A stretch of DNA of 64,000 bases, taken from the NCBI GenBank assembly GCA_024336345.1, contig JANFOG010000006.1, forward strand, positions 1 through 64,000, written 5' to 3'. The first letter of the stretch is position 1. Every line of letters starts with the position of its first letter. The notes under the pieces were generated by a model. That model was not told the DNA's origin, did no database searches, and saw only the letters and a list, made by a program, of their open reading frames with translations. Origin of the DNA: Mariannaea sp. PMI_226. Its lineage: Eukaryota; Ascomycota; Sordariomycetes; Hypocreales; Nectriaceae. The position numbers were made by a program, and so were the translations under genes. Below are positions 47,937 to 61,000 of this stretch, piece after piece.

Positions 47937-49774
47937 ATGGAGTATCTCGTGTCTGCTCCTCAGTGCCCATTCTGTGGCTTCGAGTCTTTGCGGGGGAACT
48001 CCATGCTTCTCCTAGTGCGCAAGAGAGACTGTTAATCCAATCTTTCGAATTTGAGACTAATTGACACTTGGTAGCACATCGAAGAACACCACCCTGAGAG
48101 CGAGCCATCCCCTACTGTCACTGAGGCAATGGCGATATGTCCGCAGGATGGCTGTGGAGATCTGGTGTCCCAAGATGACCTGGCATATCATCTTCAGCTT
48201 CACCAACTTGAGTCCAAGGACGATGTGGAATGTGTAACAGAAGAACAACAGTTACCACCTGCCGAGGAGGAGAAGGTGGCGGTGCCTCCAAGAAAAGCTT
48301 CTCACGCAGGAGGTTTGTACAAGGGGAGGAATGAGAAGCTACGCTATGCCTCCACTGCTCAGAAAGGGTGGCCCGGCTCTATATGGAAAGCGTTCTTTTC
48401 CCCCGAAGGGGGTTCGGAGCGCAGAGAGACTGCTCCTCGAAAGAGCCACAAGTCAAAAGGGTCATCCCCAACCCAGCCAAGTGAAAATGGAGGCCCAAGT
48501 CGTAATTTCATCCGGCTAGGCGTTTGTCTCCTCCCCCTTGGTCGTCAATTCAAACCATGACTGACAAAGGAGTATAGAAATCAGAGCTCGGGAGATATGC
48601 GCATGAGAAGGAAATGCCCCCGTGGCTCGTCAAGCTGCTCCACGAGGAGGGACAGGTTGTGAATACCGGTAATTCCCCATAGGACGTTATTCCTTGGCTT
48701 GCATAAGCAATTATCTCACCATTGGTTTCAGGCGTCATGCCGGTTCTAGGTCAACTCCTCCAACAATGCCCTACGACACAGGTGGCGTATTTATGCAGCC
48801 CACACGTGCAACACGTTTCAAAGCTACGCCGTGAAGGTATTGGTTTGCTGCCTTAGAACCTTGAATTATACATACGACAAGACTGACACTAAACTTTAGG
48901 CGGATTCTGCGGATACCGGAACATTCAAATGCTCGTCTCCCACATTATTGGAGGGCAGACTACTGGATCAGATGTCTTCGGGTCCACGTTCCCATCCATC
49001 TTCGACATCCAGGATCTCATTGAGAACGCTTGGGACATGGGATTTAATTCACAGGGCCGAATCGAGACGGGTGGTGTCAAAGGAACACGAAAATATATTG
49101 GCACGCCTGAGGTATCTAAACCTGACGGCCTCGTGATATTGGCACTGCCTTGCTGACAGATAGTAGGCCCAAGCAGTTTTTCTCAGCTTAGCGATCCCGT
49201 AAGTTGGTAGATCCCCGCTCTGGAACAAGTGTGGTCAACGCAGCTGATGTTTTAGATGCTCTGTCCAAGCCTTTAAAGATCAGCAACATAACAATGCAAG
49301 GGCGGCCCTGTTTGAGGCCATTGAACAGTACTTCCAAAGTGGTGTAGTGGACGTAGAAGCAAGAATCCACCTCACTTCCCTCCCGCCACTTTATCTGCAG
49401 CATCCTAGTAAGCAAACGAATATACAATGATCAGCGATTCAAACCTATCTAACATGCGTTCAAGGACACTCGCTAACAGTGGTCGGGCTTGAGAGACAGA
49501 TGAATGGTGAAATTAATCTTTTAGTATTTGATCCTAGTTTCCATGACTCTTTGAACATTCGCCAGCTGGTCGGCAAAGCATTTCAGCATAAGATGTCGAA
49601 AATTGACGAGGCGATAGAGCCTTATCGTCGAGGATCAGGATATCTTCGCAAGTTCAACGCATTCGAGGTTCTTTTGTGAGACCTCCCTGTGTATTTTTTC
49701 TATCTCTTGTACGATGACTGATTAATGTTGAAAATAGTCTACGCCTCGATACCCCTGCCACCTCGAAGGAGTGA
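47937..49774 (+). CDS. ZUP1-type zinc-finger C78 peptidase (probable K63-specific deubiquitinase)
   Basis: Nine exons: 47937-48014, 48075-48521, 48578-48668, 48732-48836, 48900-49111, 49167-49198, 49256-49407, 49465-49675, 49738-49774; 454 residues. Two C2H2-like fingers lie at the N-terminus (CPFCGFESL...HIEEHH and CPQDGCGDLVSQ...HLQLH). After a basic linker comes the C78/UFSP peptidase fold. The catalytic cysteine is in GGFCGYRNIQML (residue 244), a histidine in RHSLTVVG (374) and an aspartate in LLVFDPS (395). The spacing of these three closely matches human ZUP1 (ZUFSP) and there is no D-P-H motif as in UFM1 proteases, so ubiquitin rather than UFM1 is the likely target; fission yeast Mug105 is the fungal relative. 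Its stop codon is 24 bp from that of the converging ITPase gene. Confidence 0.88.
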
Positions 49775-49798
49775 TGGATACAGTTAGGACTATCGCAT

Positions 49799-50695
49799 TC
49801 AGTTCTCCTGTCGGTCTTTGAACCACTCTCGCAGCTTAGCCAAAGCAAGACTGCGGTGGGAGATCTTGTTCTTCTCCGGCTTTTCCATTTCAGCGAATCT
49901 AGACCAGATCAGTATTTCTCATTTTCTTATGGAATTTCAAGATTTTAAGTTCATGCATGTAACATGTTGGAAGAAGGAGAAACACATACGTTTGGCCATC
50001 ATATTCAAAAACAGCATCCCATCCTAGAACCGGATAGTTAGCGTCCCGTATTTGCACATGAATCTTTAAGCATCTTACCGAAATCAGGAGGACCTCGAGG
50101 AGGAACAATTTTTCCCTTAGCAAGCGTTAATAGAAACTGCTTTACGTGAAGTTTAAGGAGATGATGAAAGTACCGGACAACGGCCCTGGAAGAGCACGAC
50201 CTTTTCGCCAGGTCCAGCGCAGTAACCAAAGGTGCAAACAGCCTCAGCCGACTTGTCTGAGTAGGCAGCGAGGAGGTTATTCAAGCCTTGGTGTCCAAGA
50301 GTGGTCATGAACCATTTTCTTTATCATGTCAGCAAGGGTCCTGTTCTTGACAGTTGGGATATTTCTGGGATCAACATGCATATACGGACCAGGGAGCCCT
50401 CCAAGAGCAGTGTAGCAGAGAGCAGTGTCTTCAACAAGCACAGGACCCTGGACCTGGGAGGGGTGTGAGTGGGACATCCGGATATTTGGGGGAAGAAGGA
50501 GGGGGAGGGAGAAGCAGGTAGACCTACAAGTTCAGCAGCCCTGCGGCACTTCGACTCAGTGACCTCCTCAAGGTTTCCCTGCACCTCCTCTAAGTCCAGA
50601 GACTGGCTCTGTACTGTAATCTCCGGTTCGAGAATGGCCTTGACTTCGCGTAACTTATTGGCGTTACCAGTGATGAAGTTGACGACAAGTGCCAT
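49799..50695 (-). CDS. HAM1: inosine triphosphate pyrophosphatase (Ham1)
   Basis: Six exons: 50528-50695, 50380-50453, 50174-50318, 50079-50115, 49990-50023, 49799-49898; 185 residues. The enzyme hydrolyses ITP, dITP and XTP to monophosphates, keeping deaminated purines out of DNA and RNA. Family motifs: [16 protein letters not shown] at the N-terminus, [61 protein letters not shown] and the C-terminal [14 protein letters not shown]. The intron after exon 2 has a GC donor (GCATGT at 50379 downward) with an AAAG acceptor; only this keeps the frame and the P-Y-I-K-W-F motif. The gene converges on the ZUP1-like gene with 24 bp between stops. Confidence 0.94.
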
Positions 50696-51281
50696 ATTGA
50701 AGATTCTGAGTTCTGAGTCTCAATGTCAAGCGATGGTGGTCTTCTCAGGCTTTTACAACAAATATGCGGTGATGCCTGATATATCGAGTAATATCCACCT
50801 AGGAAAATAGTGGCTGGACAAGATAGATTACTTATCTAACCAAAGAAGTCAGAGGAAGAAGGGAATCAGGGACTCCACTACGTGTGCACATCCACACACC
50901 AGAAGCACAATTGGTTCGGCCCGCTGGTGATGGTCGGAATTATGCACTTTTCGGGGCACATCTACCAAAAGGATTGGCTGTTGTATGCACCTCATCAGCT
51001 CAATCGAATGTAGGCAATTGAGTTTGAATTGTTAAACAAACAAATTAGCCTACAACTGCTTTGTAGGTAATTGAACAGTGTTGCTTTTTTATTTATTTTT
51101 TGTCCCCAAACGAAACGTAAGCAAAATGTGTTGTTCGTCTGCTTGATAGAACAGAATCACAACAACAACTAAAAAAAAAAAAAAAATTGTATCGAGCCCC
51201 ATTCCCCCAAGTTGTTACTCCCTTTTCTTGCAATTCCCCAATTCCCTACTCCATTCCCAAGCTAATTAATTGCCTTCTTTG
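50696..51281. other. Ham1 promoter / Fap7 3' flank
   Basis: 586 bp between two minus-strand genes. An A run of 14-15 lies at 51171-51186. No gene is supported. Confidence 0.65.
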
Positions 51282-52076
51282 TCATTCATTGCTTTGATTG
51301 TCCTCCTTCCACTGATTCAGCCAGGCCTCAATGCGATCAACATTAGAATCCATCTCATCCGACTCGTTGCTCGTCAGCTCAATGACAATTTCTTCATCAA
51401 ACGACTCCCGCGCCTCTTGAAGCAGAACTTCCATGATTTCAGAGTCGAGGTTCTCTTGAAGCTTTGACTCGGGGTAGTTTCTGCGAGGATGTGCGTATTC
51501 TGTCAGCCTTGCTCTGCCTGCCTATCTGGCGGGCTTGTATAAATAAGACCCTAGAGGTATGATTCATTTCTTGACCTACCTTGCCTTCAAACGGTCATAA
51601 AGAGTTGACGAGTCTACACGAAGCACTACGACCAAATCGATCCAGCTGCGAGGAAATAAATCGCAGGCATGCCAGTCGATTATACACCCGCCGGCTTTGA
51701 CATCATCTTCTATTGCATCTAGTAGCTGAAGAGAATGGTTTAGCGGATGTCAGCACTAAGTGAGTGGGAAAATAGGATTGGAAAAGAGGGAGGAGGGACG
51801 TCTTTTGCATAATCAATCAATCAATAAAAAAAAAAAGGAAAAAGGAAAAAAAAATGGGAGGGATTAATTCTTGAATAATCCAAGTGCTCTCACCTTATCT
51901 TCATCAACGATGAAGCTGTGGTACTCATCACTCCATCCCTCGTGGCAGTCTTTATCCTTCACTACCTGGTTCACAGAGAGGTGCCTCAAGCCAGTCCTTT
52001 CTGCCAAGCTCTCGCAGTGAGTCGTTTTGCCCACGCCAGGAGTGCCCGTGATGATGATATTCGGAGCCCTGCGCAT
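51282..52076 (-). CDS. FAP7: adenylate kinase isoenzyme 6 homolog (Fap7)
   Basis: Three exons: 51894-52076, 51580-51725, 51282-51480; 175 residues (human AK6 has 172). The Walker A loop is GTPGVGKT (residues 11-18). The kinase signature continues with RHLSVNQVVKDKD, GGCIIDWHACDLFPRSW and LVVVLRVDSSTLYDRL, and the C-terminal half includes RNYPESKLQENLDSEIM and an acidic, W-containing tail ending in a short helix. Fap7 is a nucleoplasmic ATPase/adenylate kinase that works with Rps14 in the final cleavage of 20S pre-rRNA in small-subunit maturation. The 168-nt and 99-nt introns are longer than most here. It is in the same orientation as Ham1 and the myosin gene but separated from each by over 500 bp. 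Confidence 0.95.
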
Positions 52077-52823
52077 CGTAAAATGTTTTCTTGAGGGTTG
52101 TGAGAGCGCTAAGAAAAAAAATTGAGTGGACGCAGCGCCTACAGAAGAATTTGACCTGCCTGATTCCCAAGAGAGTGTGTGTGTGGATGTGTGTGGGTGA
52201 AAGTCGCATTATGCGTGTACCGGGGCCCATTTTCATTGCGCTTTGGTGAATGGTGAGTCTGAAGGTCGACGAAACGAAATGAGACTTGACATCAGACCCA
52301 GCATCGATGGATCGAGACCATAGAGGGTTATTAAGTAGGATAGAATACCGAAATATACTTCAAGATGGATACATACGTGCCAAAAAAAGGGAGGTAATGT
52401 GCATGAATGAAACATTAACAATAAATCGTGTCTCTCTTCCCCCCTCTCGTCTGCCCTGCCTCTCTTCCTACTTACCTACTCCTCCTATCTATCTACCAAA
52501 CCATCTCCAAATAAAGCCCATTATCTCATCTTACAATAAAGTCATCTAGATCCTCAGCAGTCCCGCTTGCAGTAACTAGGTGGAGTTCAGATGCTTCTTT
52601 TGTCCTCTTGTTCTCTTGGAGCACATGACTGGGGCGTTCCAGATACGTAGAAAAAAGATGGAGGAGGTTCTATCAGATCAGATCAGATCCAACAAGGATC
52701 TGCCCCATGGAGAATCTGTACATCAAGAGCCCGGTCCCCTGGTAAACAATGCGTCGAGACCTCTATCCGCTATGTGCAATCGACTTCGATATGCCCTGTA
52801 GTCCAGCTCAATCATTTTCCTTT
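52077..52823. other. Fap7 promoter / myosin V 3' flank
   Basis: 747 bp. It contains a GATCAGATCAGATC repeat at about 52675-52689 and TGTG repeats near 52180-52198. No gene is supported. Confidence 0.6.
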
Positions 52824-55800
52824 CTATGCTTCAACTTCCAAATCCTCCTCTCTAACCAGCTCGTCATGTTCATCCTGATCGTCAAACTCATCAACGTCTG
52901 TATAGTCAAGCTTCTCCTGCTGAGCGATTGCCTGAGCCGAGACGATCTCAGCCAATCTCTTTAAGCGGGGGGTTTGGAGCCCTTCATCACATTACTCGTT
53001 AGTTACCTGCACAGATGCTCATATACTCCCTTCTCCTGTTCTGGGAAACCACTTACAAGAAGGCGTGTATGTCTCCAGGGCCGTAATAACACGGGGGTCA
53101 GCGATTTCGTATGGGCCGCTATCTTCCATGTCCACGGCTTGCAAAAGGAGCACGTCGCTCTTCTCCGTCACACGCGAAGCCACAGCTTTCATGATCTCAC
53201 CATTGATTGGCTGCTCGTAGTCAGCAACCAAGTACTGGTTGAGAAGCTTCTGGATCTGGTTGGGCGAGAGCCTACACATTGCAAGTTAGCTTAGTTGGTC
53301 ACCCAATCAGGGTTAAGAGAGGCTAGGAAGGCACTGACATCCAGCAAATATCCTGGATGATTTCGATATCATTCAGAGTGGCCTTCTTGAGTTGAAGGAG
53401 TTTGGTAGCTTGCTACAAATGGGGTCCATTGATTAGCACGTCTTCTTCGAGCAGAGAATACAAGTAGGGTGGAAGAAAGGGAAAGGGAAAGGCAAGTTGC
53501 CATTGAAAGGATTAGTTCTACTGACCATGAGATGCTCCAACTGAAGAGTGCCTTCAGGCATGTCATGGCTCTTACACCATTCCTCAATGCGCGTGATGTT
53601 GTAATTGATCTGAAGACCTCGCTTCCATGACAGGAAATTTCGTCGCATTAGCAAGTCATTGAAAGCTGTCACTCCAACAAGTCGCAAGAGTTCCGTAATG
53701 GTTTGCGTGATGATGGAATCTTCCAAGTAGTAGGCCTTCATTGCCCGGAAGACGCTGTTCAGCAGACTCAGCAGGTTGTCCATGCTATAGGCTGGCGCAG
53801 AGTTGGATTGAAGAAGCTTGCCCAGGAAGCGGCTGCTTTCGTTGGTAACAAAGCCAGGCAACGACTGGGATTCGATGATGGCAGGGATGATCATCTTGTG
53901 CAGCTTCTTCTTCAACACCTTCATCCAGGTGTGATAGATGTTGAATTCTAAACTCTCGAGATCGTGCTTGACAATCTCTAAAAGGCGGTCATACTCATAA
54001 TTGTCTGACTTCTGCGCCTCGTACCAGTCCTCGGCAAGGAAGACGAACGAGAGCATTTCGTGGACGTTGGACAACCAGAAAGCACCCGGGTTAATAGCCT
54101 CCTCGCCATCGTGTTGCATCACCTCCTGCTGGATCGACTGCATCACATTTGCCAGGAAACGTTCCGATTCCTTGACGAAGCCATTGTTCCACATCTCTGA
54201 TGTGACCAGGTTGATGAGATATGAGGGGAAGAGGACTTCCTTGTCCGAAGGTGGGGGAGTCGTGTTGGGTGACGGGATCTTCAGGTTTCTGATCAAGCCC
54301 ATGGTCACCTCCTCGTTCAAGCCATCCTCGTCGGCAAGGAGGCCCTCAAGCTCCATCTCGATGTTATCCACACCAGGGATGTAAGTTGTTCCCGAAAGGT
54401 TCTGACGATGAGCGGTGCCAGTAACTGCCATGGACACGGGACGGGGGTTGTAAGCACCGCTGAAGCGATCCACCTCGCGAGGCTCGGCACCAGCACTGCG
54501 GCGCTTCGGCTTCTTGGCAGAGACGAGGTTGATGAGGCCACTCGCCGCTGGCACAGCAGCAGTTGTGCCATTGGCCAAGTCCCCATTGACCGGTGCGTTC
54601 CTCCGTGCCATCTCAAGAGCATCTCGGAGAGCCTCAAGCTCTTGCCTCAAGCTCAGGTTGTCCTTCTCGTGCTGTGTGCTGGTCCTCTTCGCGGTTTCCA
54701 ATTCCGTATTGGTGGTGCGGAGAGACTCCCTGAGCTCCCGCTCTTCCTCTTGCATCCTCTTAATGTTGGCTGTTGATTCATCAAAGGCCACCTGGAGCTT
54801 CTTCATCTCATCCTCCATCGCCTGAAGTCGGGCAACAGCAATGCCTGCCTGGTTGGCTTCGGTCTGCAGCTCCTTAGTTCGGGCCTCCAGAGCGTTGTGG
54901 CGGTTCTTCCAAGCCTTGATCTGTCCCTCATAGTTTTCTACTTGAGAGACCAGGTTCTTGTTCTTCTCCTTCATGGAGCCTAGGGACTGCGTCAACTCGA
55001 CGACCTTGTTCTCAAGCTTGTATGAGATCTGCTTCAGATCGCGAGCTTCCTCTCGGACCTTCTTGTACTCCTTACGAGCACGTCGACCACGCCACAAACT
55101 CTGAATGAGAACGACCTTCTTGCGGTATTGTCGCCAAGCCCGCAGCTGTCGTCGTGATCTCCATGCTCTCTGGATCACAAGCGCAGCATTACCAAGACGG
55201 GTCTCCATAATGTTCTTTCTGCGCAAGTATCCCTTGGCCGCCGACTCGAACATGATCATATCCGCCCGAATACGAAGGAAGGTCTTGCGCTGCTTATGGC
55301 CACGCCAGACGCGCTGGATGGTGGTGGCAGCCCTGATAGTTCGCAGCTCTTGAGCTTCCTTTCTCGCCTTCCAAGCTCGGATTGCCGATTGAGTTCGAAT
55401 GACCGCCTCGCGAGCCTCGAGGTAGCGGCGTCGGTAGTACTTGGCCCTCAAATTCTTCTGAATCATAATCGCACAGTCGTTCAGGCGGTTGGTTCGGAGA
55501 TTCTCCAGGAACGCCAACATACCAGCTCGGAAGAAGATCTTTGTCAGACCAAGCTGGTACTTGTCCAACCCTTTGCCGGTACTGGTTCCCAGCGCCTTCT
55601 TCAGAATAGCATCGGCCATGTCACGGATCTCCGATGTCCATTGGCTCGAAGGCACCAACATGTAGTATCGCAGAGCAAACTCCTCATAGGTCCAGCGAGT
55701 AGGATAACCCGCAGTGCTAATGCGGACAGTCTCCAGGACACCGCAAGCACGCAGCTGACTGAGGACCATAGGTCCCTCGAACTTCCACGCTTCCTTAGCC

Positions 55801-58047
55801 TCATTGGGCTTAATACAACGGATGTAGTGCACATCAGTGTTGTTAATGGTATTCATGAGCTCAATCAAAGAATAGCGGAAGATACCTCCAAGAGTCGGTT
55901 TTCGGTTCACAGCCACACCAATCTTCCGACCAGCAGGTTTCACAGCGTTTGAAGACGACGAGGCAACGTCCTTTTCTCGTACAGCAGAAGCAGCTTCCAA
56001 AACTGACTTCAAGAACTCGTTGGAAGTTGCACGGAGAACAGCCATGTGCTCATCGGGCACAGTATCACGGTTCTTCTCGATGAAGCCTTCGGATTCGTAA
56101 GTGACATCGATGGCATAGTGACAGACGGTGAAAGCGGACTTTCCGAATCGAGGTTTTTTGTAAAACTTGTGCTTGTCGGTGGAGAAATTGTGGTGCAGCT
56201 TGGTTACAAACTGTTCGTCCGAACCCATGGGAAGTCGAGACTCTTCATCGAGGAGCGAGAGAATACCCATTTTACCTTCAATCAAGTCGATGCAAGGCTG
56301 ATTGTCGGAAAAGTCAATAAACGTCCAGTCGATTTGTTCCCTGAGATACTCTTCCTGCTCAAGTTTGAAGACATGCTGGTTGAACTCCTGTTGGAGTTTC
56401 TCGTTGGCATAGTTAATACAGAACTGTTCGAACGAGTTCTTGGCAAAGTGCTCGAAACCGTAGATATCCAGGACACCAATAAAGGAGGTCACACGACTCA
56501 ACACCTCCTCTGCGGCAAGACTGTGGTTGATAATGTCGACCAGCCAGTCGAACAGGCTAGAGTATATAAATTTGGCCACCGAGTCTCGGACGACAATGGC
56601 CTGAGCTTGACTGAGATTGGAGGTGATTTTCTCGCCACGTGTGATGAGTTGTTTCTTGACAATCCATCTGGAGAACTCAGTGGCGTTGACGCCAAGGATA
56701 GCGCAGGCTCGTTCCAGGGAGGGCTCTGTGGGTGCAAGAACACTATCGTTGCGTGAAGCGGTAATCTTGACATTACCTAGATGCAAGAGACCAGCCAGAA
56801 GTTTGAAGATTTCTGTTTGTTGAGACTCCGAAACACCGATTGTTCCAAGAGACTTCTTTGTTGCTTCAAATTCAGCCTTATCGTCCACGCCATCGATGGT
56901 CGGGCAGTTTCCTTGGTTCAGGTACTCGAATTGCTCGATAGGCAAAATATTGAGCTCCTGACGCTCCTTCTCAGAGGCACCAGCCACGAGCTGGTAGAAA
57001 ATGTGGTAGTTTCGTTCCTTAAGAGGTTGGAAGACCAGACGCGAACGCTCCAGGAGGTATGTCCTGATCTTAGCTCCAATAATGTTGGTCTTTTTGTCAA
57101 ACATAATCTCAATATACTTTCCAAATCGTGATGAATTGTCATTTCTAGTCGTCTTGGCGTTACCGAATGCTTCCATAATGGGGTTAGTCGCAAGGATCTG
57201 CTCCTCAGTCTCGCTCATGGCTTCGCCACGCTTGGAGCGGGCGCCTGGGTTGTCAGGAGACTCTCGGGTAGCAAAGTATCGCATAATATACTTGGCACTG
57301 ACTGTCTTTCCAGCACCAGACTCGCCGGATACTACAATGGTTTGATTCTTGTTGTCTCGTATCATGTCACTGGGGTAGCGGTCAGTACTAGGGTAGGGTA
57401 AATGGGGGGGATATTAGATTCAAACATACATAAAGGCCTCCTCTGCAATGGCAAACAAGTGAGGCGCCTGGGTCGCTCTCTGCTTCCCGGCATATACTTG
57501 CACCATGCCATGAACATAAAGCGAATCAACTCGGGCAAAGGGGTTGGTCGCAATAAGGACAATACCACTGTAAGTGTAGATTTCCTTTTGGAGATATCGC
57601 AGTCGAATCGCCTGGAGGACTGGAAGCAGGTTGGTGTCAGCAAAAAGTATCATGGCAACACACAGCCCTTCTGGGCATGTGCCCGGCTGGTGGAGGTGAG
57701 AGCATACCGGCTGGCTCGTTAAGATGGGACAGGTTCGTGAGATCGTCGCTGGCTTCGAGCATAGTTGGGTTCATAAGGGGGGGGAGAGCGGGATCAGAGC
57801 CGTTCTGCAGCCCCTCGGCGGAAACCACGATAGTTTTGGTCTGTAGACAGCGTAAAGTCAGAAGAGAGTTGGTATGAAGTAGTTGTATATCAAAGGGAAT
57901 TGGAGCACTGACCTCGCCATTCTCGAGCTGGAATTCGAGCTTGGCCTTGGAGCCTTCAATAGTCTTGTTGATGAGCTCAGAAGCTACCCAGCCCTCTGCG
58001 GCATCGGGCTGCCAGGCTCGTGTGCCGACATCATAACTCGATGCCAT
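52824..58047 (-). CDS. MYO2: class V myosin heavy chain
   Basis: Seven exons: 57913-58047, 57708-57840, 57430-57619, 53526-57369, 53339-53412, 53057-53271, 52824-52981; 1,582 residues, close to yeast Myo2 (1,574). Motor domain: P-loop GESGAGKT (168-175), switch I NDNSSRFGK (about 229), switch II IGVLDIYGFEHF, actin-binding HYIRCIKPNEAKEAW and the converter. Six IQ-type motifs follow (for example IQKNLRAKYYRRRYL, IQRVWRGHKQRK, IQSLWRGRRARKEY), then a coiled coil to about 1080, and the dilute/globular cargo-binding tail with VLKKKLHKMIIPAIIESQ and LSPNQIQKLLNQY. The motor carries secretory vesicles and organelles along actin to the hyphal tip. One exon of 3.8 kb encodes most of the protein. The C-terminus is acidic (EFDDQDEHDELVREED). 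The gene name follows yeast; Aspergillus calls it MyoE. Confidence 0.96.
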
Positions 58048-61000
58048 GGAGGCTACGATTCGGCCAGAAGGCGCGCGGGGACCGGAGACGAATTAAGGAC
58101 TGAGACTACAAGAAAGTGGCGGCAGGACTAGGGGCAGGCGGGCGAGGCTGAACGGCTGGAGGCATTCATGAGCAGCGCAGCGTACACAAGCCAAAAGGTC
58201 GGTCTGCCAAAGGAGATGAGGGTCGAAAGAGGGGAGGGGGAGGGGTGGCGGTGTCGTTCGATGGGAGAGGCCGAGCGGTTGACGGTCGACAAGTTGACAG
58301 TTGACAGTTGACAGTTGGCCGTTCTAAAATGGCAGAGGGTAACTTTTTTGGTGAAGCTGACCACAGCCGCCTTTTTGGGCTTGCTTGCTTGCTTGCTTGC
58401 ACAGCAGGTAATTAAAATGGACCGTCCAGCGTCGATCGGTGTAGTTTGGGGACGGCGGGGAAGAAGAGACGTAGAGACGGCCGTCGGGCCTAAGAATGAA
58501 GGGGCCGTAGACTCTTTGTTTCGATCTGTTCGGTGAGGGCAGGAGAAGGAGGTGCTCGTTAACAAGGGGGAAAATTCGAGCCAGAGAAGAAGAAGAGAGC
58601 ACACACGCACACACTCAGGCAGTGAAAGGCCAGAATTGAACAAGCTGCAGACGATGCCAGGATGAACAATCGAGCCAACCACAGTGATGCCAGCACGCGT
58701 TTCTGCTCCTGATTCTCAAGGGCCAGGGACTGGGACTGGAGTGGGAATGGACTGGGACAGGTACTCAGTACATTTTGTAGCCGCACGGAGCACAAGGGGC
58801 CCGTCGAAAAAGAGAGAGAAACAGGGGGTCGGGGCGGGTTCCATCTGGTAGGCAGAGGTTGTATCTGGGGGCTGAAACACACACAAAAAAGCACAGCATC
58901 CAGGGTGCTCAGAAATCTGTTAGCTCTTTTGGCCTGGAGGGCAAGTTCACCGCTCTCCCGCTCAACTATACCGCCTCCCATACTACCAATGCCATTCATT
59001 CAAGCATCGAGTCCTCAATTCCTCCCAGCTCTCTAAGTAGCTTTCGATAAATGGAATACAAGCCAAACAGGCTGGCTTCGGCGGGGAATTTAGGGGGTTC
59101 GGGTCTACTCTTGTGCGATTGGGACTTACCGTCGAGCGAGGTCCCGCATAGGCCAATCAGGGGCCAAGCCATCCCAAGTCTACTTGTTGGTGTGTATTCG
59201 TATGTGTTGCTTGTATATTTGAAGGAGAGGGGTTCAGTTGCTGCCCGGGCCTGAAAGAAAGCTGGAAAGAGGCGAGACCAGGTCTTACTTACCCCATAGA
59301 GGTTTCCAGTGCCTCACAGTTAGGACTAAATCCCGGTTAGCACTGTGCGTTGGTAAACTACCCTTACCTAGGCACTTCAGGTAGGTAGGTACCCATCTAG
59401 AGCTCAGCGACTGGGAAAGTAAATGGATGAACTCAGTATTAAAATACCTTATACTTCCATATCTTAACTCTTCATCTAAGTACGCAATGGAGCTCAAGTG
59501 CTACAATGTAAGCCTCGCGATGTGAACGGCAAGCAAGCACAAAAGTAAAAGACAAGAAAGGGGAACGGGCCGAGACTCGTGGTGCAGCTAGCCTCGTCAA
59601 GAGCAGGAAGGGTACGTGTATCGCCCGCTATCTAGGTAAGGTACCTAGGGTAGGTAGGTACCTAGTACATTGACGTGGAGGGGTGTTCTTCCCCGCCAAT
59701 AGGTACCTCAACACCATATCAAAATCCCTCCCTGCTTTAGTTGACTGCCTTCCCACCTTTGGGTACTTCCTAATGTTCCTCAGTTTATAGGTACAAGTAA
59801 GTAGGTTACTGTAGGAATAAAAGCGGTCAGCATCGCCATTTTACCTACATCTGCAGGCGAGTTTGACGGTAGCATCGGGTCATACTGCATAAAAAATCTC
59901 CCAGGAAGAAAACCTAATCAGGAGGAACACAAAAGTCATCTTCTGCTGATTCTTGACAGTCTCCAATGAATGTGTGTCGGAGCTACGATCTGCTGTGTCG
60001 GCAGGTATTTGCACAGAGTACTCCATCTTGGAGTTCTCGGATTCGGATTATAAAAAGTGATTGTTTCGCAGTACATGGTCCAGCCAACCAACTGCTTGAC
60101 GCCAGTCGATGAAATTGGCTGGCAAGTTCCGCACAATTGTCGGTGTCGGGGGGGTTTTTTTTCTTGACAGAAATCTGAGCTTCCTGTGCCCATAATTCAT
60201 ACGTATTTCATGCTACGTATCCTCCATCAGGGAGCTAATCTCCTCATGGCAAGTAGGTCGAATGATGGAAGCCTATGGAAAATCTGTCACCACGTTGCGA
60301 AATGAGAACTTCCCAGGGGTAAAAGTAGTTACTATATTTTCTCCCTGCCATTCTCGATAGAGATGAGATATGCAGAGACTCCCTTCTGCTGTGCGTAGCA
60401 CCCTTAATAGTGATAAAAAGCAAGCACTTCGCAACTTCGGCCTACTTTTCCAGCTTCGTTGTTTTGTGAGGCCACTACCAATGGTATACTATTGTGTTAT
60501 TCCCCATCCTCGAAACGCACCAAGCTCAGCCCCAGCCCAGAATTGGTTGGTACCACCATGCTATCAAGATGGAATATGCTCAGTGGTTAAGTTAGTACGA
60601 AGCACTCCGCATTCGAGCGGTGAGTGGCTTTCTTGCCTCTTATTAAAGACTCCTATTCTTGGCAGCACAGGCACATTGTCGTCAGTCCTGCCCAGCCAGT
60701 CAGCTTCGTTGAGAACCACTCCCTCGCAGGTTTCCCAAAATTACCTCTCCCAATTCCCCCCAACATCCGTTCTCCCCTGACGTCAACAAGTTCCATCCAT
60801 CTGCACATCGAGACGCACAAACTAGCTGCAGGGACTGCAGCATCTCATCGACTGTCAACACACTTATTCTGTATCTGGAATAATCCGCCTTGGAGACTGC
60901 CCGTTGTTGAAGATTATGCATACAGAAATGCCAGTATCGAAGATCGGGGTTTTGGTCCCTTCTTACTTGTCACCATTTTTTTATTACCTAGGTATTCAAC

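Noticed and set aside
53703..57345. Numerous plus-strand frames up to 236 codons across the myosin gene
   Set aside because: All are mirror frames of the long myosin coding exon.
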